Shown piece after piece: positions 22,011-32,585 of a stretch of 64,000 nucleotides of DNA. The stretch comes from Coptis chinensis. Its lineage: Eukaryota > Streptophyta > Magnoliopsida > Ranunculales > Ranunculaceae. How positions within the stretch are numbered: position 1 is the first letter of the stretch; each line of letters begins with the position of its first letter. The stretch lies in assembly GCA_015680905.1 (NCBI GenBank), contig CM027377.1:65555501-65619500 (forward strand). Reading direction: 5' to 3'. The translations under genes were made by a program, and so were the position numbers. Below the pieces are notes generated by a model. The model ran no database searches. It was given only the letters and a program-made list of their open reading frames with translations, and was not told where the DNA came from.

Positions 22011-22553
22011 TGGGATGATGACGCCTGTATCATTATAGCCAAGAAAGAGATGAGGCATATTCTCGGACATATCGGCAATCCAAGCGCGCATTATGACGAG
22101 ACTTCGAAAGCGTATGAAGATATCGGCAAGTGTACACGCAACAACATCGGGGATATGAGGAACTTCAGTGAAGTAGTTAACCTCCGTCGCGAGAGAAGAT
22201 CATCGATCTCCGATTAGGAACTTAGAGAAGCGACGGGCGTCCAAATAGAGAGGAGGGATTGAGTGGTAAGGGGTAAGAAGAGAGCTAAATAAATTTGATG
22301 TAATATGATAGGTTTTGGATTATTTTGGATATTATATGATTATATCATAATCATAGATTTTGGACTGCATAATCATAATCATAAATTTTGGACTGCATAA
22401 TCATAATCATATGTTTTTAATTTCTTTAATTTTTTCGATTTTGAATTACAATTCTTAATTTCTTCAATTGCACAATTGTTAATTTCTTAACTTCTATGCA
22501 CAACTCATAATTTTTCAAATTCTATGCACCACAGTTCTAATTTTCAGAAAAAA

Positions 22554-22662
22554 CGCACGCGGTTTTGGCAAAACCGCGCCTATTGAAGCCCAAGCCCACG
22601 CGGTTTTGCCAAAATCGCGTCATAGAAGCCCAAGCCCACGCGGTGTTGGAAAAACTGGGCGT
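22554..22662. repeat. Right subterminal CGCGGTTTTG repeats of PMD element
   Basis: Three copies at about 22556, 22597 and 22637 are spaced about 40 bp apart and joined by GAAGCCCAAGCCCACGCGG. They mirror the left-end set, a layout typical of transposase-binding subterminal repeats. Confidence 0.8.
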
Positions 22663-23173
22663 GAGTGATTTGATACAGCACCAAACCTGGAACCAAATAT
22701 TGGTCGATTTGGTGTTTGGTTTGGTATTTTTTTGGTGTTTTCATCAACATGTAGCTCTCCTGAAGTTAAAAAAACACCAAATTCTTAAATCTTGGACCAA
22801 TTTTAAGAATTTAGTGTTTGATGCTAGGTTGATATCACTGCTAAAGATGCTTTAATCCCACATTGGGAGAAAGCCTATCCAATCAATATATAAATCTTGG
22901 ACCAATCGGTTTTGAGTTGAATTGGATGCCCAAACTTTGATATAAAAATCTTGTATTCCATTATGCAGAATGATATACATGTACCGCCGCAATCTCACAG
23001 CTAGAGTATAAAAATTTAAGCACCACCCCCTTTTCCCGAAACAATATGAAATAAAAGAACAATCTTATCGTAAAAAACAATCCAAAGTTTCCTACCAGGC
23101 CAACTCAACAAATTAGTAATATAATGCCAACTCAACAAATTAGTAATATAATGTGTTCAACGTATGTTTTGAA

Positions 23174-24560
23174 TTACTCCACTTGTATTCCTGAGTCATA
23201 TATGTCTCCAGCTTTCCAATCCTGCGGTATGTTGTTAACAGGCACCACCCATGTCTCCTCTCCATCATCGACATCGCTTAGTAACATTCTTATGGACAAG
23301 GGTCCACTTGGAGGTGTAACTACTGTCCAGACTGCCCCATGACCCCGATCCAACAGCTTGCACCTTAAGTTTGCAGTCTGTGATTTTCAGGTTACAGTTA
23401 TTGTTAGAGCAATATGATAGCGTGATATGAAAATATATGATAGGTTCATGTTTATTTTAACTGAAAATGGTGAATGGTGATAAACAAATTTAAATGGCGA
23501 AACAGAATGCATATATAACATAGTCCTACATGTATTAATATTGCTGACTAGGTAAGTAATATACTCTGTTTATTTAAGATGTTAAGAGATTCATTGATAC
23601 TCATAATAATTTGACAAGATTAATGCATACCTCACACAGTTGAACAGCAGTAATATCCTTCTTGCCTTGTTGATACCATATTACAAAGGCCAAGTAGTGA
23701 GGATAGTTGCTGTTTTCATCAATCTTGAAGGTGATGTTCTTGGATGGATAACTGCATGGAACACTGCAAATGAGAACCAACATGTTAGTCAACATGCTAG
23801 CAGTCCTACCATGCATGAATTGCGCTCATGTATGCTTGTTTAGTGGTTTTAAGAAATAATTAAGACAAGAATCTGTGGCTTGGCCCATCCGTACCGTCTA
23901 TATTCAATGTCAACCACACCAAGTGCTAGTATTGATGCTGCTAAATCTGTGGCTTGGGCCATCTTTGCAAAAGCTCTTCTACTTAGTATGAAATCAGTAT
24001 TAGGACCCGAGCCTGAATCCGTGATGACCACAGTGGCTCCTTTGTCCGAACAGTACTTACTGTCTGTGCACCTCACCTATTCGTTAGTATCAAAAGGCCG
24101 TCAGTATTTACTAAAAAATGATAAGTACGTAGTCGAATTCAGTTGCTGTCACCTGTGTAAGCTAGTATTTACCTGGTAGCATGCCCCACATCCTACACCA
24201 TCCCTGTAAAGGACGGATGCAGTCGATACATCACCACCATTAATTGTAGCACCAAATGAGCCGAACCCGCATGCTCCAGCTGCAGTACAAAATGGAAGAT
24301 CATGTAACAAAAAAAAAAGACAGATTATTTACAAATTAAGATCAGATCATCAAAGCATATCATGTCTTAGTACTGAAGCACCATTTCTATCAGTTGTTTT
24401 CGGTCTCCTGTTTACCTTCTGTACCACGTTCGTCTGAGTTTGGATAATAAGCAGCTCGAGAATGAGTAAAACAGTCTTGGCATGTCGCCCCATCGATCAG
24501 AGTTTGTTTAAGAAGCAAACATGAAACGAGGAGCACAAGGGGTTGAAGATAAAGAGACAT
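23174..24560 (-). CDS. EXLB1: Expansin-like B protein (EXLB), 5 exons, 256 aa
   Basis: Secreted cell-wall protein of the expansin superfamily. The model is exons 24560-24416, 24279-24173, 24076-23895, 23763-23631 and 23377-23174, all with GT-AG introns and matching phases (771 nt). The signal peptide is [20 protein letters not shown], followed by a Cys-rich start. Domain 1 (GH45-like six-stranded barrel) has [26 protein letters not shown] and [14 protein letters not shown]; the HFD motif of true expansins is reduced to TDF (about residues 111-113). Domain 2 (cellulose-binding-like) has [31 protein letters not shown] and [18 protein letters not shown], typical of expansin ends. It resembles Arabidopsis EXLB1 more than EXPA, EXPB or EXLA. 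No loosening activity has been shown for most EXLBs. The gene looks intact; the ATG is the first in the frame and gives a good signal peptide. Confidence 0.9.
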
Positions 24561-24653
24561 TTATATCACAGGGTAATAGAAGTACTGAAGCAGTAGAACA
24601 AAGGAAAAGTTAAGGTTGGTGTGATGATGTGATCAAGGCATTGAGCTTGTGTA

Positions 24654-24662
24654 CTATATATA
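24654..24662 (-). promoter_or_regulatory. TATA box of EXLB gene
   Basis: CTATATATAG lies about 95 bp upstream of the start codon on the minus strand, a plausible core promoter with a leader of ~60 nt. It is followed further upstream by the 60-bp tandem duplication. Confidence 0.6.
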
Positions 24663-24672
24663 GTGAAATCCT

Positions 24673-24792
24673 GAGCACACCTTACTTGTTTGGTAAAATT
24701 TAGACTTTGAAATTCTGTTGAAGGTAGATTTGGAGCACACCTTACTTGTTTGGTAAAATTTAGACTCTGCAATTCTGTTAAAGGTAGATTTG
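24673..24792. repeat. 60-bp tandem duplication in EXLB promoter
   Basis: Two adjacent 60-bp units start at 24673 and 24733 with GAGCACACCTTACTTGTTTG. They share AATTCTGTTRAAGGTAGATTTG and differ at about three positions. They lie just upstream of the TATA box of the divergently read expansin-like gene, so they duplicate part of its proximal promoter. Confidence 0.85.
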
Positions 24793-26783
24793 AATGGATG
24801 CAAAGTTTTGTTGACATTCATATGAAGGGAATTCTTGGCAACCTTCTTAGACGTCTTGCAGTTGTTTAATTGTTTTGGAATTGGTTTACTTTTGTTTTCT
24901 CCCCTAACTATTACATATTTTATGTGCACTTTTTCTTCATATGTTGGAATAATTGTAGCAACTAAGGTTGGTAAACTTACTTCATATTTCTTCATATGTT
25001 GGAATAATATATCCATATCCATATTTGTTTTTTGTACCACGCATACGTCAAGATCAATCTTCTTATAGAACTAACTCATGGGAATAGAATATGGCATTAA
25101 ATTAGTGGGGAAATTTATCAAACTTGTAGTGTCAATTGTTCAGTAGTGAAATTTATTAAATATCCAATGCAACATTATCTGGCCAATTATTCTTGGTTTT
25201 TGGAAACGCTACGTAGCATTCCAACCTAGGTGCCATCTCTTTTGACCCTCAAACAATCTTGATATTGGAAGAAATATACACAGTGAATGAGAAAGGTGAA
25301 ATTGGCAAGAAAATAAAGTGGCAACAAAGGATGAACATGGACATTTTGAAGTACACATATATTAAACTTTTGCTTGGGTTGAAAGCAAGTTGTAAGGGAA
25401 AGGGCCCAGTTTGGTGACTTCGCACTATTTTAGAGCCAATGTCCGGCACTTCTAAATTCTAATCAGCATTACCGGTTTCCCACTTGTAATGATAATCACA
25501 CAAGGGGTTTGAGTTATTTTACAGGGAAGGTGATAGGAAACATTCATTAGCTTTATTAATAATTTACACATTCTCCATCTTTCTGTCTCCATGTCTCCTA
25601 CAATAGATTAGAGCAAACAGTACTTAAACTAACAAGATATGCCTCTATTGTTTGTTTAAGCTCTCTGCTTTTTGTTTTATAATCACAAAATCATTATTTT
25701 GTAGGATGAACCACTACTAATATACGCATTACGCCGCACGCTACAGTGCACGCGCTACAGAGCGAGGGGGGGAGGGGGTCAATGTACGGCTTTCGAGTTA
25801 TTTTTTGTGATGAAAGTCTGAAACACCAATGTTGTTAACAAGTATACTGTCCAAGTGGTTCCTGTGCATGTAGCGCATTTTGACTTTCATTATTCTTGAA
25901 TATATTTTGCACCATTCTTCATTAAGAAAGTTAGGCAGATTGTAATTATATTATTTATTCCAAGCTAGGCTATAAAAAAAACGACTTGGAGAGAACAGGA
26001 CCACCGGGTTGAGTAGCATCATAGTATGATAGTACAGATGAGCACATCAGCACTGACATGGATTCCATTTTAAGGGATTGGTTAGAATATTTAAGGTCTG
26101 GACCACATTTTCTACATGACAAGAACATAAGTTCATGAGGAACCTTTACATCACTTCAAAATTTCAAATTGCCACTTCAACCATAAATTCTCCACATAAG
26201 AATGTGGTCTTGCTATCTTTTGTGTTTAAACTAATCATCACTCAAGAGAAAGTGAGAAAATTGTGTTTTCATTTCTTACAGGATCATTACATGTTTATAG
26301 TTATAACTGAATAACAACCGCTCTAACTGAATTGCTTAGATAACATTTTATAACTGATTCAGTAGATTGGTTTATTGGCTTCCTGGTTTTAATGCTTTAG
26401 GGCATAATCTTAATTCGGGATTCTGGTCTGTTTTTTCCAGAATACACCACATTTCCTTGTTGTCGTCCTTACTAGTCGTAGGTGGTAGTGTGGTATTATG
26501 AGGTAATTATGGTTAGCATGGTGTGTTTTATGAAAGGAAAACTCTTTGGAGTTCAGATTTCTGATATATTTATGCATTCCCTTCTCTTAAACCCATCAAA
26601 CATCATAGAGACTAACTCAACCAGTTGAGTTTCGAGTCGCGCATATATTTTACATAGAGGTTAATTCAGAGCTTAATGTCGAAACAGAACTTTTTGCAAG
26701 GGAAATATAATTTCTACAGCTCAGAAGATGGAGTGTCTGTTTCCTACCTAATACGTACCAATTCTTATATCTTTCTATGTTCA
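24793..26783. other. Intergenic, no gene recognised
   Basis: AT-rich with only short, unrecognised open frames. A G-rich spot (GAGCGAGGGGGGGAGGGGG) occurs near 25760. TTTCC at 26784-26788 is the target site of Copia C. Confidence 0.6.
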
Positions 26784-26788
26784 TTTCC

Positions 26789-27086
26789 TGTGGGAGAAGA
26801 TAGAGCGTGAGGGTGTGCGCCCCCTGATTTCGGCATGAAGAAGGTGTGCGCCCCCTAATCGAGTTTGTTCGGTTTGCTCTTTACACAGTAGTTTCTATGA
26901 GTAAACCTCCACCCTTTTAGAAACAACAATGCACAATTGTGCTTATATATAGATCTCTGTAATAAACCCTAGAATGAATCAAGCAATAAAACACCATTTC
27001 TTCTCTAGTGGACATATGAAGCTACAATGGCTTCGAACCACTATAAATCTTGTGTTTGTCTCTTTAATTAGTTGTTGTTTGCTACA
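26789..27086 (+). repeat. 5' LTR of element C
   Basis: 298 bp, TGTGGGAGAAGATAGAGC..GTTTGCTACA. Relative to the 3' LTR it has ~29 extra bases, with the GTGTGCGCCCCCT motif present twice. TATATATAG and AATAAACCC near 26943-26966 are likely promoter and polyadenylation signals. Confidence 0.9.
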
Positions 27087-27149
27087 TGATATTAGAGCGG
27101 AGTATTTAATCTCTTCTCTCCATCAATCTCATCTCCAAAAACTTGCTAT

Positions 27150-27600
27150 GACAAATCCAAATACAAACCCAAAGTCTGTTGTAATTACAGAGACTGAATC
27201 TAATCATAGTTGGAAGTTGTCTTCAATTCATTTGAATGGAACAAATTATATACCTTGGTCTAGGGCTGTTACTTTATCTCAAGGTGGAAAAAGGAAACTA
27301 GGATTTATTAATGGTGCAAATGAGTGTCCTGTCATTAGTGATGCTGAATATGAGAATTGGGTTTCTAATGATCAACTTGTTCGTTCTTGGTTGCTCAATT
27401 CGATAGAGTCAACTATTGCTGGCATCGATCTTTACCTTCTCTGATTCTGCAAAGGAGATGTGGGAGTCGATTGAAGATTTATACGGAAACCGAAACAACT
27501 CTACCTGTGTGTTTGAACTTCAACTTGTAATCGGTTCTTTGCAATAAGGTGAGAAAAACTTTACAGAACACCTTGGGAATTTGAAGAAATTATGGGATGA
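27150..27600 (+). pseudogene. Element C Gag, N-terminal part
   Basis: MTNPNTNPKSVVITETESNH starts the Gag protein. SIHLNGTNYIPWSRAVTLSQ and KLGFINGANECP are the Copia Gag pre-domain, and LVRSWLLNSIESTIAG follows. A frameshift then leads to SAKEMWESIEDLYGNRNN and, after a TAA, KKLWDE. At KLWDE (about 27600) the frame ends abruptly at the inversion breakpoint; the continuation lies on the minus strand at 30060. Confidence 0.8.
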
Positions 27601-27759
27601 ATGGCAAGCCATGTGGCTAAGGTTCAGCCTTAGACACATGAGTTAATGGGTGTACATTGATCCATGGTATTGCAAATTAGGTTTTAGCCCTGTTGATTAA
27701 ACGAATAAAGTGGATACCTCTACTAATGGACATTTGCAACGTAGATGGGGGTTGAAACA
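27601..27759 (-). repeat. Element D 5' LTR, first part (inverted)
   Basis: TGGCAAGCCATGTGGCTAAG..GTTGAAACA is the reverse complement of 36594-36752, the first third of the 3' LTR of element D (TGTTTCAACCCCCAC..). It was separated from its other part (30061-30349) by the inversion. Confidence 0.88.
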
Positions 27760-27764
27760 GAGAT

Positions 27765-30060
27765 AATCTGAAGTGATATTGGCATACGTTATATACTCCT
27801 GTAAAGGATATGAAATGTCATGCAATGAATAAAAATTTCGATGAATCACTGGAGAATGCCTTTCCCTATCAGATTTATAGTAATCCTTGAAAGTTACTGG
27901 AGGTCGTCTCTCTCTTTTTCAGATTGTCGAGGAACTAGAAGAGCTTGAGGCCTAGGTGGAGGGCGCACGCCCCTTAGTTGCTCAATAGGTGAGGGCGCAC
28001 GCCCCTCCGTCTGGATAGAATCAAGAATCGACAATGAAGGGGTGCGCTCCCCTTAGTTGCTCATTAGGTGAGGGTGAACACTCCTCTGTCTGTGTGGAAT
28101 CAAATACGATTTCTTCAGCAGGAACAATGAGTGGTACACTCTCAATTACTTCTGCAATAGGTTCAATAACTTCTGTGGCAGGAACCGTAACTTCACCAAC
28201 TGCTGGGATAGGTGTCAAATCTGATAAACACTCCCCCTGGGACCGATTTCTAGGCACAGTTGGAACTTGAAAGAAAACTTCATATTCTACAAATCGTAAA
28301 TCACGAGAGCGGCCAGTTTTCTTGTCGCCGGATTGTAACATATATAGCCTTTTTGTGTGGAAGAGTAACCAAAAAAGATACATTGAGTAGCCCGAGCATC
28401 GAATTTATCTCGATGAATTGCTTGCTGATGCATATAACAAACACACCCGAAAACTTGCAGATGAGAGAGATCCGGCCAACAGCCTAGATTTAAGCACTTC
28501 CAATGGTGACTTAAAACCAAGAATCCGACTGGGAAGACGATTAATCAAATATGCAACAATTAAGACGTCATGAAACCAGTATTGCTTAGGAACATTCATG
28601 CCCAGTATAAGAGCACAAGTGGTCTCCAAAAGATGTCTATTTTTTTCTTTCAACCACCCCATTCTGCTGAGTGTGCCAACACAGCTAGTTTGATGAATTA
28701 TCCCCTGGCTACGAAGATACTCAGACAACATGTTTTTGGAAAACTCAGTACCATTGTCAGATATAAACATCTTGATTTTAGCACTAAACTGATTAGTAAC
28801 AATAATATTATGAAAATCTTTGAAAACAGTCGTAACCTCAGTCTTCGATTTCAACAAATATAACTATGTAACACGAGATTTATCATCAATAAACAACACA
28901 ATATACTTATAGCAATCATAAGAATTAACAGGAGCAGATCCCCACAAATCAGGGTGGATTAACTCAAACAAATTATTAGACAATGTGTGAGTTTGGAAAA
29001 GGTAAACGAGTTTGTTTAGAAAATTGACAAACGTCACAAACTTCATTAGAGTTCATAAAAACAAATGGAAACAAATTTGACAGAACACGACTTGATGGAT
29101 GCCCAAGTCTTTTATGTAAAATACGACTCTCAACTAGACACTAGCTTAACACGCCTTCTTATGAGAATTCAGGAAATATAGCCCATTCGAATAAATACCT
29201 TTACCAATCGTCCTCTTCGACTTTCGATCCTGAAAGACGACAAAGTTAAGGGGGAAAATGACATCACAATTTAAGGAGTTTGTAATTTTTCCAACAGATA
29301 GAAGTTGAACGGGGAATGACGGAACAACAAGAGCATTATTATTGGGTTTTTGAGATAAAAAATTTACTTGACCACTACCTAGAATAGGAATGGTGGATCC
29401 ATTGGCCATGGAGATATTATGTTTCCTTGTCTTGGGTACAAAATTATGAACAGATGAAGGGCAATTAGCCATATGATCATTAGCCCCTAAATCAATTATC
29501 CATGAATTACTATTTTCTGGCATAGTAAAATAGGCATGTAAATTACTTGACACATGAGTTGAAGCAGACAGACCTTTGTTAGATGGACTGGACTTGGTAA
29601 GCTGTTGGAGAATTTGACTCAACTGATGACTGATATTTATTTGAGTTGGAGATTGATGTCTTGGCTACTGCAATGTGTTCTTTCTTGGACGGTTCGTTTT
29701 TAAGGTGCGGATGCAATTCCCAACAACATAACGGTCCTTGGTGTGCCAATTTTTTCCATAATGATCACAGTGAAGATGTTCCCTTTTTCCCTATGACTTC
29801 TTTCGAAAATCATTCTCTACAAGCAGAATAGAAGACTCAGAGATTGGAGACTTCAAACCAGAGTTCATGGTTTTCTTCCTTGTTTCCTCTCGCTGAATGG
29901 TCGCACAAACAACAAGTGATGGACGAGTGATTTCCATTAGAATATTGCTCTCCAGATTTTCATATTCTAGTTTGAGACTATGAAACAATGTATGTGAAGA
30001 TTTTATCCTCTTCAACCCGTTCCAAAAGTGTCTTGGCATCTATGGTGTATGGGCGGGTTG
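27765..30060 (-). pseudogene. Element C Gag C-terminus, protease, integrase (inverted block)
   Basis: Read on the minus strand, it begins at 30060 with RPYTIDAKTLLERVEEDKIF (Gag). YENLESNILM and VCATIQREETRKK follow. A degenerate zinc knuckle appears near 29770. The protease (29622-29146) reads WIIDLGANDHMANC, with the DSGA motif changed to DLGA. The integrase start is at 29046-28864 (ELIHPDLWGSAP, LFIDDKSRVT) and its core at 28857-28405 (MFISDNGTEFSKN, GIIHQTSC, KEKNRHLLE). A linker (28383-28021) leads to D's target site at 27760. The linker contains a small duplicated stretch (GGTGAGGGCGCACGCCCCT type, 27955-28085). Confidence 0.82.
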
Positions 30061-30349
30061 TCTAGATTCGTTTCTTATCAAAAAGATAATTATCAGTTGA
30101 GAGTTATATTCAATTACAATTACTTGAGCTACAAGAAGTCTCTACTCTATCTATATAAATACCAAACTATTTTTCATACAAAACTACGTTCTTGAGACTA
30201 AATCTCATCGATAATTTGGGTATGTAGGCAACCGAAAGGTACAGTCTCATCATTCACTCGATCACCATCACTTTTCTCACTACTTTTCTATATTATTCAT
30301 GTATCTCATCACCACTTAGTGTTTTGATCATATATATTTGGTCGAAACA
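30061..30349 (+). repeat. Element D 5' LTR, second part
   Basis: CTAGATTCGTTTCTTATCAA..GTCGAAACA matches 36777-37075 closely. It ends immediately before TAATTGGCACCGTCTG, the primer-binding-site region. Confidence 0.88.
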
Positions 30350-30406
30350 TAATTGGCACCGTCTGTGGTTCTTATTCCACACCCTTGATCATGTTTTGCA
30401 AAAGTT

Positions 30407-31000
30407 ATGAGGAATACTAGAAGAGCTCAAGGTCCCAAAGCAATTACTAACGATCATTGTGAACATGATGTTCACGGTCAACTTGGCGATAACGGACTAA
30501 TCCCTCCTACTCCTTTTCAACAATAGGTTGCATGCGACCCTATTGCCGTTCCACTGATGCGCCAAATTATTCAACACAAAGTTATTGCATCTGATGATTC
30601 TCCATCATCTGATACGGATAATGTCAATCAAATGTCTCGCTAAGCATTTCTTAAAAAGTTCAAGTGTGTACGGAAACAAAACAATTACTACAAGCGTCGT
30701 CTGAAACGAACCATTCCTCTCGAAGATGATATGAAATCAATCGCACCACAACATCGTCGCGTGTGGGATCGTTTACGTGGTGAAGATGAGATTCCCGTTG
30801 TTCACATCGTACGTCATCCACGAGTTCTCAAAAATGGTGTTGTATCTGTCACACCACAACATAACACACGCCAACAACGTAGTTGTGTGTGGGATCGTTT
30901 ACGTAGTGATAAGTAGATTCTCGTTGTTCGCAATGGTTACCCACGAGTTCAAGACAATAAATACAGACTTCGCAATGGTTTCATGAATATAAGCAAACCA
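30407..31000 (+). pseudogene. Element D Gag-region remnant
   Basis: From MRNTRRAQGPKAITNDHC the reading shows a hydrophilic region with two related boxes, QHRRVWDRLRGEDE and QRSCVWDRLRSDK (30750 and 30890), each followed by PVV/LVV..HPRV. Such repeated basic boxes are seen in Gag linkers of gypsy elements, but I cannot prove the assignment. Several stops are present. Confidence 0.4.
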
Positions 31001-31019
31001 TATCCAGTTCATATTTGTC

Positions 31020-32345
31020 CATTGCGGGGTTTGATAATGTCGATGGTCGTCTCATATCCTTTATTAGCAAGACTCTTATATCAGCTGAATCGAGATATTC
31101 TTGCATTGAGAAAATTGCATTGGCCTTATTTCATGCTGCTAGACATCTTAAGCTTATTTCCAAGAATAAATAGTCGAAGTTTATACTGAATATCCGTTAC
31201 GCAAGTTTTTTCTTATTGATGATATTCCTATGTCGAACGCACTACTCAATTTGGAAAATGTCGATACCTAATTTCCATTACCTCCCGGGGGCGATGACTT
31301 GAAATACTTATCGGATATATCAGCTGATTGCTAGATTATACCGATGGTTCGCATAATAAGTCTAGCTCCAGTCTTGGTTTTGTCATCTTGAAGCTAAATG
31401 AAGACATAATTGAGAGGTCTCTACGTTTGGGTTTTGACGCTTCAAATAATATGGTCGGGTACGACACTGTCATTTGCGATATGCGTACAACTCTTTAGCT
31501 GGGGGCAACTAAGTTACGATTAATTATTCTAAGTTAGTCGCTAGCCACTTTAAATGATAATATGCAGCTTGCAATGATAGAATGGTCATTTATCTTGACT
31601 TAATTTAATGAATTGTATGAAATTTTGTATCTATCAGTATTGTGCAGTATCCGCGTTATGATGTAAGGCATCCTGATTCTATCGCATACTTATTCGTGAA
31701 AAATCAAGTCATCGCTGTCAAGACAACACTGGATCAACAACTTATGCTATCAGATGATCCCAACGAGTTTGGCCCTGATAATGTCTCGGTATCTACAATA
31801 GCTACCAACGATGATCATGCAACTGACAATGCTTCAGAATTCCTGATGACCAAAAACTCTATCACAAAGGCACAAGTCTCAATCATCTCCTTCATTGTTT
31901 GAGTAGAACAAACGATTTACTAGGCCTCGAAGATATTCATTCAGGACTATGGGAGCACCACTTCTGGGGGCAAAGTCTCGCTCACATAGCAATGACCCAA
32001 TGGTATTGGTGGCCATACATGCAATAAGATGTTAAGCGTCTGTCCAAGAAGTATGTGCCTTATCAAAAACATGATGATATGGGTCAAACTTTCCGCGATG
32101 AAGCGTCATCCAATCCATAACCATTAGTCATTTGTGAAATGGGGCCTTGACATTGTTGGTTTATTTCCAACAGCCCCTGACAGTGCTCATTTCTTGCTCG
32201 TCGCAACAAATTATTTTACGAACTGAGCAGAAGCCCATATATATCCATGTTTTAGATGTTAAAAAATTCTTCTGGCGTGATATTATTTGCCATTTTTGTA
32301 TTCCAGCATCGTTGACTTCTCACAATGACAAATAATACGTCATCG
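31020..32345 (+). pseudogene. Element D RNase H and integrase remnant
   Basis: Near 31030-31165 the frame reads RLISFISKTLISAESRYSCI and EKIALALFHAARHLK, the Ty3/gypsy RNase H connection region. Near 31340-31530 the second RNase H-like domain of Tat elements shows as LYRWFA/DGSHNKSSSSLGFVI and RLGFDASNNMVGYD. The integrase zinc finger follows near 31940-32070 (HHFWGQSLAHIAMTQWYWW, KKYVPYQKH). The integrase core follows near 32125-32340 (VKWGLDIVGLFPTAPDSAHF, LLVATNYFTN). Stops and frameshifts occur throughout, and the integrase frame is lost after 32340. Confidence 0.7.
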
Positions 32346-32585
32346 AAGAAAGTTGACAATTTTGTTTTGACTTTAAGACTAGTCACAATTTCTCGTCACC
32401 ATACTATCCTTTATTCAATAGACAAGCTGAAAGAAAAAACTGACAAAATTTCGTTCGTTTGTTTCTAGTTCAGTAATTTATTTTCTGTTATTATCTTTGC
32501 ACTTAACAAGATTTGGTGATCAATAAAGCAATATTTCTTTCACTTCAGTTCCAATGGTATAATTATGTTTCCATCGCAACCTTAT

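Larger units (their letters stand above)
19702..22857 (+). mobile_element. Mutator-like element carrying a plant mobile domain (PMD) pseudogene
   Basis: Short inverted ends match: GATTAAGAGCATCTTTAGCAG at the left (19702) and GATTAAAGCATCTTTAGCAG on the opposite strand at the right (22857). Subterminal A/T-rich blocks (AAAAAAACACCAAA and its complement TTTGGTGTTT) and GC-rich palindromes (ACGCGGTTTTGGCAAAACCG types) occur at both ends. The interior has one spliced PMD-type coding region. PMD (PF10536, aminotransferase-like plant mobile domain) genes are known to travel in MULE-like and gypsy-like elements. I could not establish a clean 9-bp target duplication, so the superfamily assignment is inferred from ends and cargo. 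Confidence 0.7.
27601..30060 (-). other. Inverted segment (2.46 kb) within elements C and D
   Basis: All Copia C coding sequence in this interval is on the minus strand although both LTRs and the outer domains are on the plus strand. The left edge (27601-27759) is the first part of D's LTR in reverse orientation. The LTR remainder continues at 30061 on the plus strand. GAGAT at 27760-27764 is the complement of ATCTC found after D's 3' LTR (37076-37080). Reading the interval in reverse restores Copia domain order, an almost complete D LTR and D's target duplication, so a single inversion explains all three observations. About 18-20 bp of LTR are missing at the right junction. Confidence 0.88.

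Noticed and set aside
26974-27444. 156-aa open frame as a host gene
   Set aside because: The first 37 or so residues are translated from the LTR. The rest is Copia Gag of element C.
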